Below, piece by piece: positions 42,286 through 50,919 of a stretch of DNA of 64,000 bases. Below the pieces are notes generated by a model. The model did not search any database. It worked only from the letters and a program-made list of their open reading frames with translations, and was not told the DNA's origin. Each line of letters starts with the position of its first letter. The first letter of the stretch is position 1. This DNA is from Palsa-504 sp963806335 (GTDB lineage Bacteria; Actinomycetota; Actinomycetes; Streptosporangiales; Streptosporangiaceae), in NCBI GenBank assembly GCA_963806335.1, contig CAWDXO010000022.1, positions 1 to 64,000 of the forward strand, read 5' to 3'. The position numbers and the translations under genes were made by a program.

Positions 42286-43284
42286 GTGACTGATCAGGGC
42301 CAGCGCATGGTCACCGTCGCGGGTGAGGCCCTGATCGACCTGATCGTGGATTCCGACGGCCGCCTTGATCCCCGGCTGGGGGGCGGCCCGTTCAACGTCG
42401 CCCGCGCCGTCGCCCGGCTCGGCCAGCCCGCAGCCTTCCTCGGACGGCTGTCCCAGGACCGGTTCGGCCGGTTGCAGCGAGCCGACCTTGACCGTCACGG
42501 CGTCCTGGTCCCGCTTGAATCCGCCGCCGACGCGCCCACCACGCTGGCGGTCGTGGACGTCGATGCGGCGGGCGTGCCCGGCTACCGCTTCTACCTGACC
42601 GGGACGGCGGCAGCGGCGATCGAACCCGGCCAGGCCATCCTGCCCTCGGCCACCGAGGCTCTGCACGTCGGCACGCTCGGCCTGGTCATGGAGCCGATCG
42701 CCACCAGCATGGAACAGCTAGTGACCGCGCTGCCCGCGGGCATCACGGTCATGCTAGACCCGAACTGCCGCCCTGGCGTGATCGCGTCGCGGCCGGCCTA
42801 CCTGGACCGGCTCGGCCGTTTCGTGCGACGGGCTGACCTGGTCAAGATGAGCGCCGAAGACCTCGCTTACCTGTATCCCGCCGCCGGCGCCGCCGACGCC
42901 GCCGCGGACCTGCTCGGCCAGGGGCCCGCCTGCGTGGTGATCACCGACGGCGCGGCCCCCGTCCGCGCGTTCACCGCAGGCCAGGAGATCCGAGTCGAGG
43001 TCCCGCCCGTTGAGGTCGTCGACACCGTAGGGGCCGGCGACGCGTTCGGCGGCGCGTTTCTGACCTGGTGGATGGGCAACGGCCTCGGCCGGGCCGAGAT
43101 GGGCGAGCCATCGGCCGTGCGCCGCGCGACGCAGGCGGCGGTCTACGCGTCGGCGGTCACCTGCACCCGCCGCGGCGCCGAACCGCCGTGGGCTTACGAG
43201 CTGGCCGGCCACGAAGGCTGGGACTGGCTGCCGCCGGCCAGCAGGCCAGCCGCTGGCCAACCCAGCCAGGCCGACCGCGTCTGA
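42286..43284 (+). CDS. PfkB-family carbohydrate kinase, fructokinase-like
   Basis: The 332-residue protein starts with VTVAGEALIDLIVDSDGRLD and the PfkB signature 1 region GGGPFNVARAVARLGQPAAF. Signature 2, VVDTVGAGDAFGGAFLTWWM, carries the catalytic aspartate in GAGD. Between them are VMLDPNCRPGVIASRP and CVVITDGAAPVRAF. Fructokinases of this kind phosphorylate fructose with ATP, fitting the divergent mannitol dehydrogenase that would produce fructose. An internal ATG at 42307 is an alternative start that would fit the typical N-terminus equally well. No sugar transporter is encoded next to it. Confidence 0.85.
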   Translation: MTDQGQRMVTVAGEALIDLIVDSDGRLDPRLGGGPFNVARAVARLGQPAAFLGRLSQDRFGRLQRADLDRHGVLVPLESAADAPTTLAVVDVDAAGVPGYRFYLTGTAAAAIEPGQAILPSATEALHVGTLGLVMEPIATSMEQLVTALPAGITVMLDPNCRPGVIASRPAYLDRLGRFVRRADLVKMSAEDLAYLYPAAGAADAAADLLGQGPACVVITDGAAPVRAFTAGQEIRVEVPPVEVVDTVGAGDAFGGAFLTWWMGNGLGRAEMGEPSAVRRATQAAVYASAVTCTRRGAEPPWAYELAGHEGWDWLPPASRPAAGQPSQADRV

Positions 43285-43326
43285 CCGCCAGCCCGCCGCT
43301 GGTTGACTAGGCGTGGTGTTCCGGTC

Positions 43327-43830
43327 TTACTGGCGGAGCAGGATGCCGCGGATGAACTCGGCCTGCCCCGCGTGCTGCAGGCAGTCGGAGATCACGCTGA
43401 CGATCCGCACGCTCAGCGTCACCGGCGGGTCCCAGGCCTCGTCCACCACCCGGGATAGGTCCGCGTCGGTGATCCCCGAGACCAGCCGGATGGTCTGCTC
43501 GTGCACCGCGTCCTGGTACCCGGTGAGCAGGTCGCCGGAGAGGACCGTGACCTGGGCGACCTGCTCGGAGCTGTGCCCGTAACCGATGTCGGACGCCGCA
43601 AACGGCAGCTCGAACCGCTTGCCGTACTCGGTCCACACCTGCGCCACCCCGAACGCCCCGGCCACGTGATCGTCCTGCACCCGGGTCAAATGCCAGCACA
43701 GCCAGGCGATCGAGTTCGCGTCGCGGTCGAGCCGGGCGGCCAGCTGGCTGCTGGTCAGGCCCCGGACCGCCTCATGGACTGTCTCCTGGATCCGGCCGAA
43801 GGCATCCGCCAGAAGCTCCGCGCTTGTCAT
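43327..43830 (-). CDS. DinB-fold protein, mycothiol-transferase-like (DUF664)
   Basis: The 167-residue four-helix protein has the DinB metal site: WLCWHLTRVQDDHVAGAFG with two histidines and a third in CLQHAGQAEFIRGIL. The RLDRDANSIAWLCWHLTRVQDDH block is characteristic of actinobacterial DUF664 members, proposed to be mycothiol-dependent transferases. The metal and thiol substrate are inferred from family. Start ATG with AGGAAATGAGGAAATG-type purine-rich leader. It is convergent with the kinase gene and divergent from the helicase. Confidence 0.82.
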   Translation of the reverse strand: MTSAELLADAFGRIQETVHEAVRGLTSSQLAARLDRDANSIAWLCWHLTRVQDDHVAGAFGVAQVWTEYGKRFELPFAASDIGYGHSSEQVAQVTVLSGDLLTGYQDAVHEQTIRLVSGITDADLSRVVDEAWDPPVTLSVRIVSVISDCLQHAGQAEFIRGILLRQ

Positions 43831-43952
43831 TTCCTCATTTCCTTTCGGTCAAAAGCAAAATTTATCCGAACGGGCGCCCGTGACACGCCCGGCTACCTGG
43901 TCTCACGCCGCACGTGGTCCCCGCTGACAGTGGCGCGAGGTACCGTTCCGAC

Positions 43953-46385
43953 GTGCCCGCAGCTCGCAGCCGGAAGTCAGCTCCGAAACCCAAGTCACCC
44001 GCCAGACCCAGTGCCCCCGCCAGTCCCGATATGCCCCCCAATCCCGACGTTAACGCCGCTCCCGGGATCCCCCCCACTCGCACCGTCACCCGGGCCGTGC
44101 CGGACGTCACCGAACTGCTCGCCGCCGCCGTCAGCGGCATCGGCGGCGCGGAACGGCCAGGGCAGGTCACGATGGCCGAGGCGGTAAGGCACGCTATCGA
44201 GAGCGGCGAGCACCTGGCCGTCCAGGCGGGCACCGGCACCGGGAAGTCGCTGGCCTATCTGGTCCCGGCCGTCCGGCACGCGATGACGACGGGCCACACG
44301 GTCGTGGTGGCGACAGCCACCATCGCGCTGCAGCGCCAGCTGATCGACCGTGACCTGCCTCGCCTGGCCGCGGCACTGGCGCCGCTGCTGGGCCGGGAGC
44401 CGACCTTCGCGATCCTGAAGGGCAGGCGCAACTACCTGTGCTTGCACCGGCAGCGCGGCGGCGTTGCGGAAGACCCGCAGGACGCGTTGTTCGACCCGGT
44501 CGCCCTATCCGATCAGCAGGGCGGCCCTGCCTCGCCGCTGGGCCGCCAGGTGAAGCGGCTGCACGAATGGGCCGAGGACACGGCGGCCGGCGACCGGGAC
44601 GAGCTGGTCCCCGGCGTGCCGGAAGCGGCCTGGCGCCAGGTCTCGGTCAGCGCGCAGGAGTGCATCGGCGCGCAGCGCTGCCCGTTCGGCTCGCGGTGCT
44701 TCGCCGAGCGGGCGCGGGACGCCGCGGCCAAGGCAGACATCGTGGTGACCAATCACGCGCTGCTCGCGATCGACGCGACGTCCGACATCGGCGTGCTGCC
44801 CGAGCACGACGTGGTGATCGTCGATGAGGCGCACGACCTGGTGGACCGCGTCACCTCGGCCACCGCGGGGGAACTGTCGGGACCCGCGGTCGACGCGGCC
44901 GCCCGCCGCGCCGGGCGCCTGACCGAGTCCGCCGCCGCCGAGGGCGGCGCGACGGCCGTGGCCGAGCGGCTGCGCGAGGCGGCGGCCGCGCTCACGGTGG
45001 ATCTCGGCGACGCGTCGGGCGGCCGGATGGACTCGCTCGCCGACACGCTGGCCGCCACGCTGACCGCGGTACAAGATGCCGCAGTCGCGTGCGCGGACGC
45101 GATCCGGGTCAGCGCGACCGGCCAGGAGGAAGAAGACCCGGCGCGGATGGCGGCGGCCCGGGTGACCCTGGCTTCGCTGGATGAGCTGCAGCGCACCGCC
45201 AGCAGGATCCTGGACGCGTTCGGCCAGCAGATCACCGAACGCGACGAGGTGGTCTGGCTCGACCGGCCCCTGGTCGAGGACGGGCGCCGGGCGCCCACGC
45301 TGCGGGTAGCGCCCTTGGAGGTCGGCCGGGTGCTGCGGACCCGCCTGTTCGGTGAGCGCACGGTGGCGCTTACCTCGGCGACGCTGGCCCTCGGCGGCTC
45401 GTTCACGCCGCTGGCGATCCAGTGGGGGCTCTGCTTGCCCGGGGGGGACGACCCCCCCCAAACCCCCCCCGATCCTGGGGGGAACCGTCCCCCCAGACCC
45501 CCCTTGGGGGGGACCTTCGGCCCCCCCGGGCCCCCCGGGCCCGCTGGACGCCCCTTGGGGGGGACCCATCCCCCCAGACCCCCCTTGGAACCTCTCGCGT
45601 GGGCTGGTATCGACGTCGGCTCGCCGTTCGACCATCCGCGCAGCGGCATTTTGTACGTGGCCAGGCACCTGCCGCCGCCAGGCCGGGACCAGCTGCCCGA
45701 GGCGTACCTGACCGAGCTCGAGGAGCTGATCGACGCCGCGGGCGGCCGCACGCTTGGGTTGTTCTCCTCGATGCGGGCGGCCAGGGAAGCCGCTGGGGCG
45801 CTGCGCGAGCGGATCAAGCAGCCGCTCCTGTGCCAGGGCGACGACGTCACGGCCCAGCTGGTCAGGCAGTTCGCCGAGGACGAGCCGACCTGCCTGTTCG
45901 GCACCCTATCGCTGTGGCAGGGCGTAGACGTGCCGGGCAACTCGCTACAGCTCGTGGTCATCGACCGGATCCCGTTCCCCCGCCCCGATGACCCGCTCGC
46001 CTCGGCCCGCCAGCGCGCGGTGGCCGCGCGCGGCGGTAACGGGTTCATGACGGTCGCGGCGTCGCAGGCCGCGCTGCTGCTGGCCCAGGGGGCGGGCCGC
46101 CTGCTGCGGACCATGACCGACCGCGGAGTGGTCGCCGTGCTCGATCCCCGCCTGATGACGGCCCGTTATGGCGATTTCCTCCGCGCGTCGCTGCCGCCGT
46201 TCTGGCCCACCGCCGATCCTGCCCTGGTCCGCGCCGCCCTCCGCCGCCTGGCGGCGGCCGCGTCCCCCGGGCCGGCCGCGTCCCCCGGGCCGGCCGCGTC
46301 CCCCGGGCCGGCCGCGTCCCCCGGGCCGGCTGCGTCCCCCGGGCCGGCTGCGTCCCCCCGATCCGCTCACACTGCGGGTATTTGA
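43953..46385 (+). CDS. DinG-like ATP-dependent DNA helicase with GC-rich insert
   Basis: The roughly 810-residue superfamily 2 helicase has Walker A in LAVQAGTGTGKSLAYLVP, four iron-sulfur cysteines (YLC, then ECIGAQRCPFGSRCF), the DEAH box in VVIVDEAHDLVDRV and motif III-like VALTSATLALGGSF. C-terminal motifs include CLFGTLSLWQGVDVPG and QGAGRLLRT. This places it with DinG/YoaA/XPD-type helicases. After the SAT motif an insert of about 50 Gly/Pro-rich residues, coded by G and C runs, separates the usual halves before AGIDVGSPFDHPRSGILYVA. The C-terminus carries repeated AASPGP units. The internal GTG at 43953 was chosen; an upstream in-frame GTG adds 13 residues. Confidence 0.83.
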   Translation: MPAARSRKSAPKPKSPARPSAPASPDMPPNPDVNAAPGIPPTRTVTRAVPDVTELLAAAVSGIGGAERPGQVTMAEAVRHAIESGEHLAVQAGTGTGKSLAYLVPAVRHAMTTGHTVVVATATIALQRQLIDRDLPRLAAALAPLLGREPTFAILKGRRNYLCLHRQRGGVAEDPQDALFDPVALSDQQGGPASPLGRQVKRLHEWAEDTAAGDRDELVPGVPEAAWRQVSVSAQECIGAQRCPFGSRCFAERARDAAAKADIVVTNHALLAIDATSDIGVLPEHDVVIVDEAHDLVDRVTSATAGELSGPAVDAAARRAGRLTESAAAEGGATAVAERLREAAAALTVDLGDASGGRMDSLADTLAATLTAVQDAAVACADAIRVSATGQEEEDPARMAAARVTLASLDELQRTASRILDAFGQQITERDEVVWLDRPLVEDGRRAPTLRVAPLEVGRVLRTRLFGERTVALTSATLALGGSFTPLAIQWGLCLPGGDDPPQTPPDPGGNRPPRPPLGGTFGPPGPPGPAGRPLGGTHPPRPPLEPLAWAGIDVGSPFDHPRSGILYVARHLPPPGRDQLPEAYLTELEELIDAAGGRTLGLFSSMRAAREAAGALRERIKQPLLCQGDDVTAQLVRQFAEDEPTCLFGTLSLWQGVDVPGNSLQLVVIDRIPFPRPDDPLASARQRAVAARGGNGFMTVAASQAALLLAQGAGRLLRTMTDRGVVAVLDPRLMTARYGDFLRASLPPFWPTADPALVRAALRRLAAAASPGPAASPGPAASPGPAASPGPAASPGPAASPRSAHTAGI
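45426..45598 (+). repeat. GC-rich repeat insert inside the helicase gene
   Basis: The stretch contains repeated blocks such as CCCCCCAGACCCCCCTTGG, found twice (ending near 45508 and 45588), and runs of up to nine C. It is in frame and uninterrupted, and unlike the codon pattern on either side. Confidence 0.75.
46255..46355 (+). repeat. 18-bp tandem repeat at the helicase C-terminus
   Basis: The unit CGTCCCCCGGGCCGGCC recurs about five times in frame, coding for AASPGP. It is a disordered tail and probably unstable in copy number. Confidence 0.75.
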
Positions 46386-46517
46386 CCCTTACGGGCAGGT
46401 TACGACGACCCTGATACGGATGAAACGCGGGTTGCTGGGTAACATTTTGGGAACTACGGACTTTGGGCATCCGTTGTGCGGGACGACTGGTCGCCCAGTC
46501 GCGACAGGAGGCCGCGC

Positions 46518-48119
46518 ATGCGGGAACGGCCGCGCACCGGCAAGCGGCACGTGCTCCGCTGGGTTGCCGTCGCGGCGGTCGTCATCGTCGCCGCGGGGAC
46601 GCTGACCGCGTACCTGAAGTACCGGGCCATCTACGACAGCATCACCCGCGTTACGGTGCCTGGGCCGGCCCTGGGCCACCGGCCACCGGTGTACAGCACC
46701 AACTCGATGAACATCCTGGTGTACGGGTCCGATAGCCGCAAGGGCCTGACCCCGCATGAGCAGTACATCTTGCACACCGGCAGCGACCAGACCGATAACA
46801 CCGACACGATCATGCTCGTCCACATCTCGCCGGGCCGGAACCGGGTCACGGTGATGAGCATCCCGCGCGACACCATGGTGCCGGTGTACGAGTGCGACAG
46901 CGGGCCCGGCTACTCCGGCCAGCAGGCCGATCCCAACGGCGCGGTGCAGATCAACTCGCTGCTCCAGGCGGGCGGCCCGACCTGCTTGTGGAAGACGGTC
47001 GAGCAGGCTACCGGCATCCGCATCGACCACTTCATCGGGATCGGCATGCTCGGCTTCGTCAAGGTCATCAACGACCTGGGCGGCGTGAAAGTCTGCGTGC
47101 CATTCAACGTGAACGACCCCGTGTCCGGACTGGACCTCAAGGCGGGGGAGCAGCACATCAACGGCATCCAGTCGCTGGCCTTCTGGCGCACCCGCGAAGA
47201 CCTCGGGACCGGCTCTGACCTGGAGCGGATCCAGCGCGACCAGTTCATGTCCGCGCAGGTGGTGAAGGGCGTGCTGGGCAGCGACCTGCTGTCGAACCCG
47301 ATCCGGCTGCTCACGGTGATCAGTGACGCCGCCGCCGCGATGACGACGGACAGCGGCATGACCGTGTCGGATCTGATGCAGATCGCGGAGAGCTTCCACC
47401 GCCTGTCGAGCCAGAACGTGCAGTTCATCACGGCGCCGAACCAGCCGTGGACCGGTAACCCCAACCGGGTCCAGTTCGAGCAGCCGCAGGCCAGCCAGGT
47501 GTTCTCCGCCATCGCGCACGACATAACCGTGCCTAAGGTCTCCACCCGGACGGCGCCCGCTTCGGGCGGTGCGCAGGTACTCACCATCAGCCCGTCCAAG
47601 GTCAAAGTCGAGGTGCTCAACGGCTCCGGCGCCACAAGCGCCGCCGGCCAGGCGGCCGTCGGCCTGACCAGCCGTGGTTTCGACGTGACCGGCACCGGCG
47701 ACGCCGCGAGCTTCGCCTACACCAAGTCGGTGATCGAGTACGCGTCCACCGCCGACCTGGCCGCGGTGAACACGCTCAAAAAGCAGCTGACTAACGTCAC
47801 CGACCTGAAGGTCACCAGCCTCACGCCGGGAACCGTCGAGCTCATCCTCGGCTCGGACTTCACCGGCCTGAAGCCCCAGTCGCCCCCGACGCAGACGTCC
47901 CAGGCGTCGGCGGCTGCCTCGGCCTCCGCTAGCCCGTCCGCCTCCGCCTCCGCCTCCGCCTCCGCCTCCGCCTCCGCCTCCGCCTCCGCCTCCGCCTCCG
48001 CCTCCGCCTCCGCCTCCGCCAGCGGCGTTGCGAGCCTGGCCCAGTCCAACGGCGGTATCACCGCGGCTGCCGCCTGCGCCAGTGACAGCTCCGCCTTCGC
48101 CGGCCCGAACAGTCCCTGA
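46518..48119 (+). CDS. LCP (LytR-CpsA-Psr) family cell-wall ligase
   Basis: The 533-residue protein has a short cytoplasmic basic N-terminus and one membrane segment, RWVAVAAVVIVAAGTLTAYL. The LCP catalytic domain follows, with SMNILVYGSDSRKG, TDTIMLVHISPGRNRVTVMS and IPRDTMVPV, HFIGIGMLGFVKVINDLGGV and FWRTREDLGTGSDLERIQRD. These arginines and aspartates bind the polyprenyl-phosphate donor; LCP enzymes attach glycopolymers to peptidoglycan outside the cell. A LytR_C domain follows (VKVEVLNGSGATSAAGQAAV) and then a long Ser-Ala tract. The ATG after GACAGGAGGCCGCGC was chosen; a GTG 42 bases upstream is possible. Confidence 0.88.
   Translation: MRERPRTGKRHVLRWVAVAAVVIVAAGTLTAYLKYRAIYDSITRVTVPGPALGHRPPVYSTNSMNILVYGSDSRKGLTPHEQYILHTGSDQTDNTDTIMLVHISPGRNRVTVMSIPRDTMVPVYECDSGPGYSGQQADPNGAVQINSLLQAGGPTCLWKTVEQATGIRIDHFIGIGMLGFVKVINDLGGVKVCVPFNVNDPVSGLDLKAGEQHINGIQSLAFWRTREDLGTGSDLERIQRDQFMSAQVVKGVLGSDLLSNPIRLLTVISDAAAAMTTDSGMTVSDLMQIAESFHRLSSQNVQFITAPNQPWTGNPNRVQFEQPQASQVFSAIAHDITVPKVSTRTAPASGGAQVLTISPSKVKVEVLNGSGATSAAGQAAVGLTSRGFDVTGTGDAASFAYTKSVIEYASTADLAAVNTLKKQLTNVTDLKVTSLTPGTVELILGSDFTGLKPQSPPTQTSQASAAASASASPSASASASASASASASASASASASASASASGVASLAQSNGGITAAAACASDSSAFAGPNSP
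47925..48020 (+). repeat. Hexanucleotide repeat coding for Ser-Ala
   Basis: The unit GCCTCC is repeated about 14 times without interruption within this segment, coding for alternating Ser and Ala near the LCP C-terminus. Length changes in steps of six keep the frame. Confidence 0.9.
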
Positions 48120-48300
48120 CCGCCGGATCCGGACCGGGGCCACTCGGTCTCCCCGGCCCGAAGCACTCGCCCAGTCAGGAATAAACCCACCTCGGCTCCC
48201 CGCGCCCGGGCATGTCTCCTCCCAGGCTCCTAGAGACTCTCAAACCCCTGGCGTCACAGCGCTTACCTCTCTGATCTCACCGCCAACCGGCCTGATGCTC

Positions 48301-48328
48301 CATCGAGCCGGTCCTAACCGGCTCGATG
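48301..48328. terminator. Perfect hairpin between convergent genes
   Basis: CATCGAGCCGGT pairs with ACCGGCTCGATG around a four-base loop, giving a 12-bp stem between the LCP gene and the oppositely oriented HAD gene. A third copy of one arm follows. A bidirectional terminator is likely although there is no T tract. Confidence 0.5.
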
Positions 48329-48370
48329 TTCCATCGAGCCGGTTAGCTGGCGGAGCATCCCGGACCGGGA

Positions 48371-49054
48371 TCACCTGGGCAGGATCGCGCTGACGTCGCT
48401 GACCGCTTCCGGGAGCCTGCGCATGCTGGTGACGCGCCGGTCCGCGAGCTTGGCGGGATGCCCGGTCAGATCACGGTCCACCCACACCGAACGCAGTCCC
48501 ATCCGGGCCGCGGGCAGCATGTCGTGCACCCAGCTGTTGGCCACGTGGATCCAGTTCTCGTTCGTGGCCCCGGTCTTCTCCGCGAACATCCTGAAATGCG
48601 AGAGGTCCGGCTTATAGCTACGCACTTCCTCCGCGGTCACCCAGAGGTCGAACGGCGCTGGCAGCCGCTTCCTCGTGGTGGCAAAGAGGTCCTCGTCGCA
48701 ATTCGTGAGAAACGCCAGCCGCCAGCCGCGCTCCCGCAGCGCGGTCAGGGCGGTACCGGTGTCCTCGAATACCGCCATGTCCGGCCAGGCCCGGACGAAT
48801 GCTTCCTCCCCGCCCCGTGGCAGCGTGATGTGCTCACGTCCGGCCGCCCGCGCCAGCCCGGCGGTGAGGATCTCCCGGTAGGGTCTCCAGCCGGCGTCCG
48901 CCTCGAGCTCGAGCTCCGCCTGGTGGTAAGCGGTCAGCAGTCGGCCGGCATCCGGCCCGGTAACCCCGGCCACAGTCTCAAGCGCCCCGCTCATACAGGC
49001 ATTCCAGTCCGCGACCGTTCCGTAGCAGTCGAACGTCAGCCAGTTATCCGCCAC
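48371..49054 (-). CDS. HAD family type II haloacid dehalogenase-like hydrolase
   Basis: The 227-residue protein starts with LTFDCYGTVADWNACMSGAL, which carries the catalytic nucleophile aspartate in DCYGT, as in haloacid dehalogenases. Then come LAFLTNCDEDLFATTRKRLP (motif II), VTAEEVRSYKPDLSHFRMFA (motif III lysine) and WIHVANSWVHDMLPAARMGL (motif IV). The chemistry is hydrolysis through an aspartyl intermediate, but substrate is unknown. The GTG at 49054 was preferred because GGGGAGG lies six bases before it; ATGs 6 and 17 codons further upstream have no site. It is convergent with the LCP gene. Confidence 0.85.
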   Translation of the reverse strand: MADNWLTFDCYGTVADWNACMSGALETVAGVTGPDAGRLLTAYHQAELELEADAGWRPYREILTAGLARAAGREHITLPRGGEEAFVRAWPDMAVFEDTGTALTALRERGWRLAFLTNCDEDLFATTRKRLPAPFDLWVTAEEVRSYKPDLSHFRMFAEKTGATNENWIHVANSWVHDMLPAARMGLRSVWVDRDLTGHPAKLADRRVTSMRRLPEAVSDVSAILPR

Positions 49055-49156
49055 AGGTAACCTCCCCTTGCCCGTCGATCCCAGCATCCCACGGGCCTCG
49101 ACCATGATTGTGGTGGGCGGCGATCCACGAGAACGCGGGGGGCCGATACTGGAGGC

Positions 49157-49325
49157 GTGCGCGACCCGGTGGTGGAGGCGCTGCGGGAGGTCACTCCGGT
49201 GACCCGGGGCCAGGCCGATGTCGGCGGGCGGATGCTGCGCTGGGTGGAGTCAGGGCCGGACCCCGGTGGCCGGGTCGTGATCCTGGTCGCGGGCCGGGCA
49301 CGCCGTGCACCAGCACAGCCCCGTC
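49157..49325 (+). pseudogene. Alpha/beta hydrolase N-terminal fragment
   Basis: The frame reads VRDPVVEALREVTPVTRGQA, then DVGGRMLRWVESGPDPGGRV and VILVAG. This is the beginning of alpha/beta hydrolases (GRxLRWxExGPxxGxxVVLVAG) but the catalytic residues never appear. After VAG the frame becomes Arg/Pro-rich and ends, so the remaining three quarters of the gene is missing. It lies upstream of the homogentisate dioxygenase gene. Confidence 0.5.
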
Positions 49326-49395
49326 CCGGTCGCCGCTGCGATCCTCGCGTGCGGTAGTGGTTTCATGGGGTGTGAACAGGCCTAAGGAGGCAGTC

Positions 49396-50919
49396 ATGGT
49401 CGACGTCGCCGTCCGGCAGCACGTGACAACCGGCAACGAGACGGACGAGTACACCTACCAGCGCGGGTTCGGGAACGAGTTCGCGAGCGAGGCGGTGTCC
49501 GGCGCGCTGCCGGCGGGCCGCAACTCACCGCAGCGCGCCCCGCTCGGCTTGTTCGCGGAGCAGCTCAGCGGAACGGCGTTCACCCAGCCCCGCGCGGTTA
49601 ACCGGCGGACCTGGGTGTACCGGATCATGCCGTCGGCGGCGCATCCGAAGTTCGCCCGCATCGGCAACGGGACGCTGCGCGGTACCCCATTCGACGAGAT
49701 CGAGCCTGACCCGAACCGGCTGCGCTGGGATCCGCTCCCGATACCCGGGGGCGGCACCGACTTCGTTGACGGGCTGTACACGGTGGCCGGGAACGGTGAC
49801 ATCAGGACACGCAACGGGATCGCCGTGCACCTGTACGCGGCCACCCGCTCCATGACCGACAGGTATTTCGTTGACTCAGACGGCGAGCTGCTCTTCGTGC
49901 CCCAGCAGGGCGTGGTCCTGCTGCACACCGAGCTCGGGCCGCTGGCGGCGGCACCGGGTGAGATCGCGGTGATTCCTCGCGGTATCAGGTTCCGGGTGGA
50001 ACTGCCGTCCGGCCCCGCTCGCGGTTACCTGTGCGAGAACTTCGGCGCCGCGTTCACGCTGCCCGAGCGCGGGCCGATTGGGGCGAACGGACTGGCCAAC
50101 GAGCGCGACTTCCTCGCGCCCGCCGCGGCCTACGAGGACGGGGCGACGGCCGTCCAGGTGGTGCAGAAGTTCGGCGGGAACCTGTGGGCCGCCGACTACG
50201 ACCACTCGCCGCTGGATGTGGTCGGCTGGCACGGGAACTACGCACCGTACAAGTACGACACCGCGAACTTCATGGTCATCGGCACGATCAGCTTCGACCA
50301 CCCGGACCCGTCCATCTTCACCGTGCTCACCTCACCGAGCGAACTGCCCGGGCTCGCCAACGCGGACTTCGTGATCTTCCCGCCGCGCTGGCTGGTCGGC
50401 GAGGACACGTTCCGTCCGCCCTGGTACCACCGCAACGTCATGTCCGAGTTCATGGGCCTTGTCCACGGCGTCTACGACGCCAAGGCCGAGGGTTTCGTTC
50501 CCGGCGGGGCCAGCCTGCATAACACCTTCACCTCGCATGGCCCGGACGCGGAGACATTCGCCCGGGCTAGCACCGCCGAACTGCGGCCGCAGAAGGTGGA
50601 CGGCACGCTGGCGTTCATGTTCGAGAGCCGCTGGATGATGATCCCGACCAGGCAGGCGATGGAGGCGGGGCACCGCCAGGACGACTACGACGCCGTCTGG
50701 GGCGGCCTGACGCGCTCCTTCCGCGGGTTAGCCTGGAGGAATGTACATTCCCGCCCATTTCGCGGCCGACGAGGCGGCGGTGCGCGACCTGCTGGCCAAG
50801 CACGGCGCGGCCGACCTGATCACGCTCACCGCCGACGGCCTGCTGGCCACGATGCTGCCGTTCGCCTACGAGCCCGCGGCGGGCGAGCGGGGCGCCCTGT
50901 ACGGTCACGTAGCCCGTAA
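49396..50919 (+). CDS. hmgA: Homogentisate 1,2-dioxygenase with 3' read-through
   Basis: This iron(II) enzyme opens the ring of homogentisate in tyrosine and phenylalanine breakdown. The family is clear: YTYQRGFGNEFASEAVSGAL, HPKFARIGNGTLRGTPFDEI, GELLFVPQQGVVLLHTELG and RGYLCENFGAAFTLPERGPI. The metal and substrate residues lie around WYHRNVMSEFMGLVHGVYD and GASLHNTFTSHGPD. AAGGAGG precedes the ATG. A family-length protein would end about residue 445 (WGGLTRSF), but there is no stop there. The frame continues about 60 Arg/Gly-rich residues, overlapping the next gene by 179 bases. One base lost near 50715-50735 would explain it. Confidence 0.88.
   Translation: MVDVAVRQHVTTGNETDEYTYQRGFGNEFASEAVSGALPAGRNSPQRAPLGLFAEQLSGTAFTQPRAVNRRTWVYRIMPSAAHPKFARIGNGTLRGTPFDEIEPDPNRLRWDPLPIPGGGTDFVDGLYTVAGNGDIRTRNGIAVHLYAATRSMTDRYFVDSDGELLFVPQQGVVLLHTELGPLAAAPGEIAVIPRGIRFRVELPSGPARGYLCENFGAAFTLPERGPIGANGLANERDFLAPAAAYEDGATAVQVVQKFGGNLWAADYDHSPLDVVGWHGNYAPYKYDTANFMVIGTISFDHPDPSIFTVLTSPSELPGLANADFVIFPPRWLVGEDTFRPPWYHRNVMSEFMGLVHGVYDAKAEGFVPGGASLHNTFTSHGPDAETFARASTAELRPQKVDGTLAFMFESRWMMIPTRQAMEAGHRQDDYDAVWGGLTRSFRGLAWRNVHSRPFRGRRGGGARPAGQARRGRPDHAHRRRPAGHDAAVRLRARGGRAGRPVRSRSP

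Noticed and set aside
45426..45598. The G/C runs considered as an assembly artefact
   Set aside because: They keep the frame over about 170 bases and contain a repeated, ordered unit, which an error is unlikely to produce. It remains worth confirming by reads.
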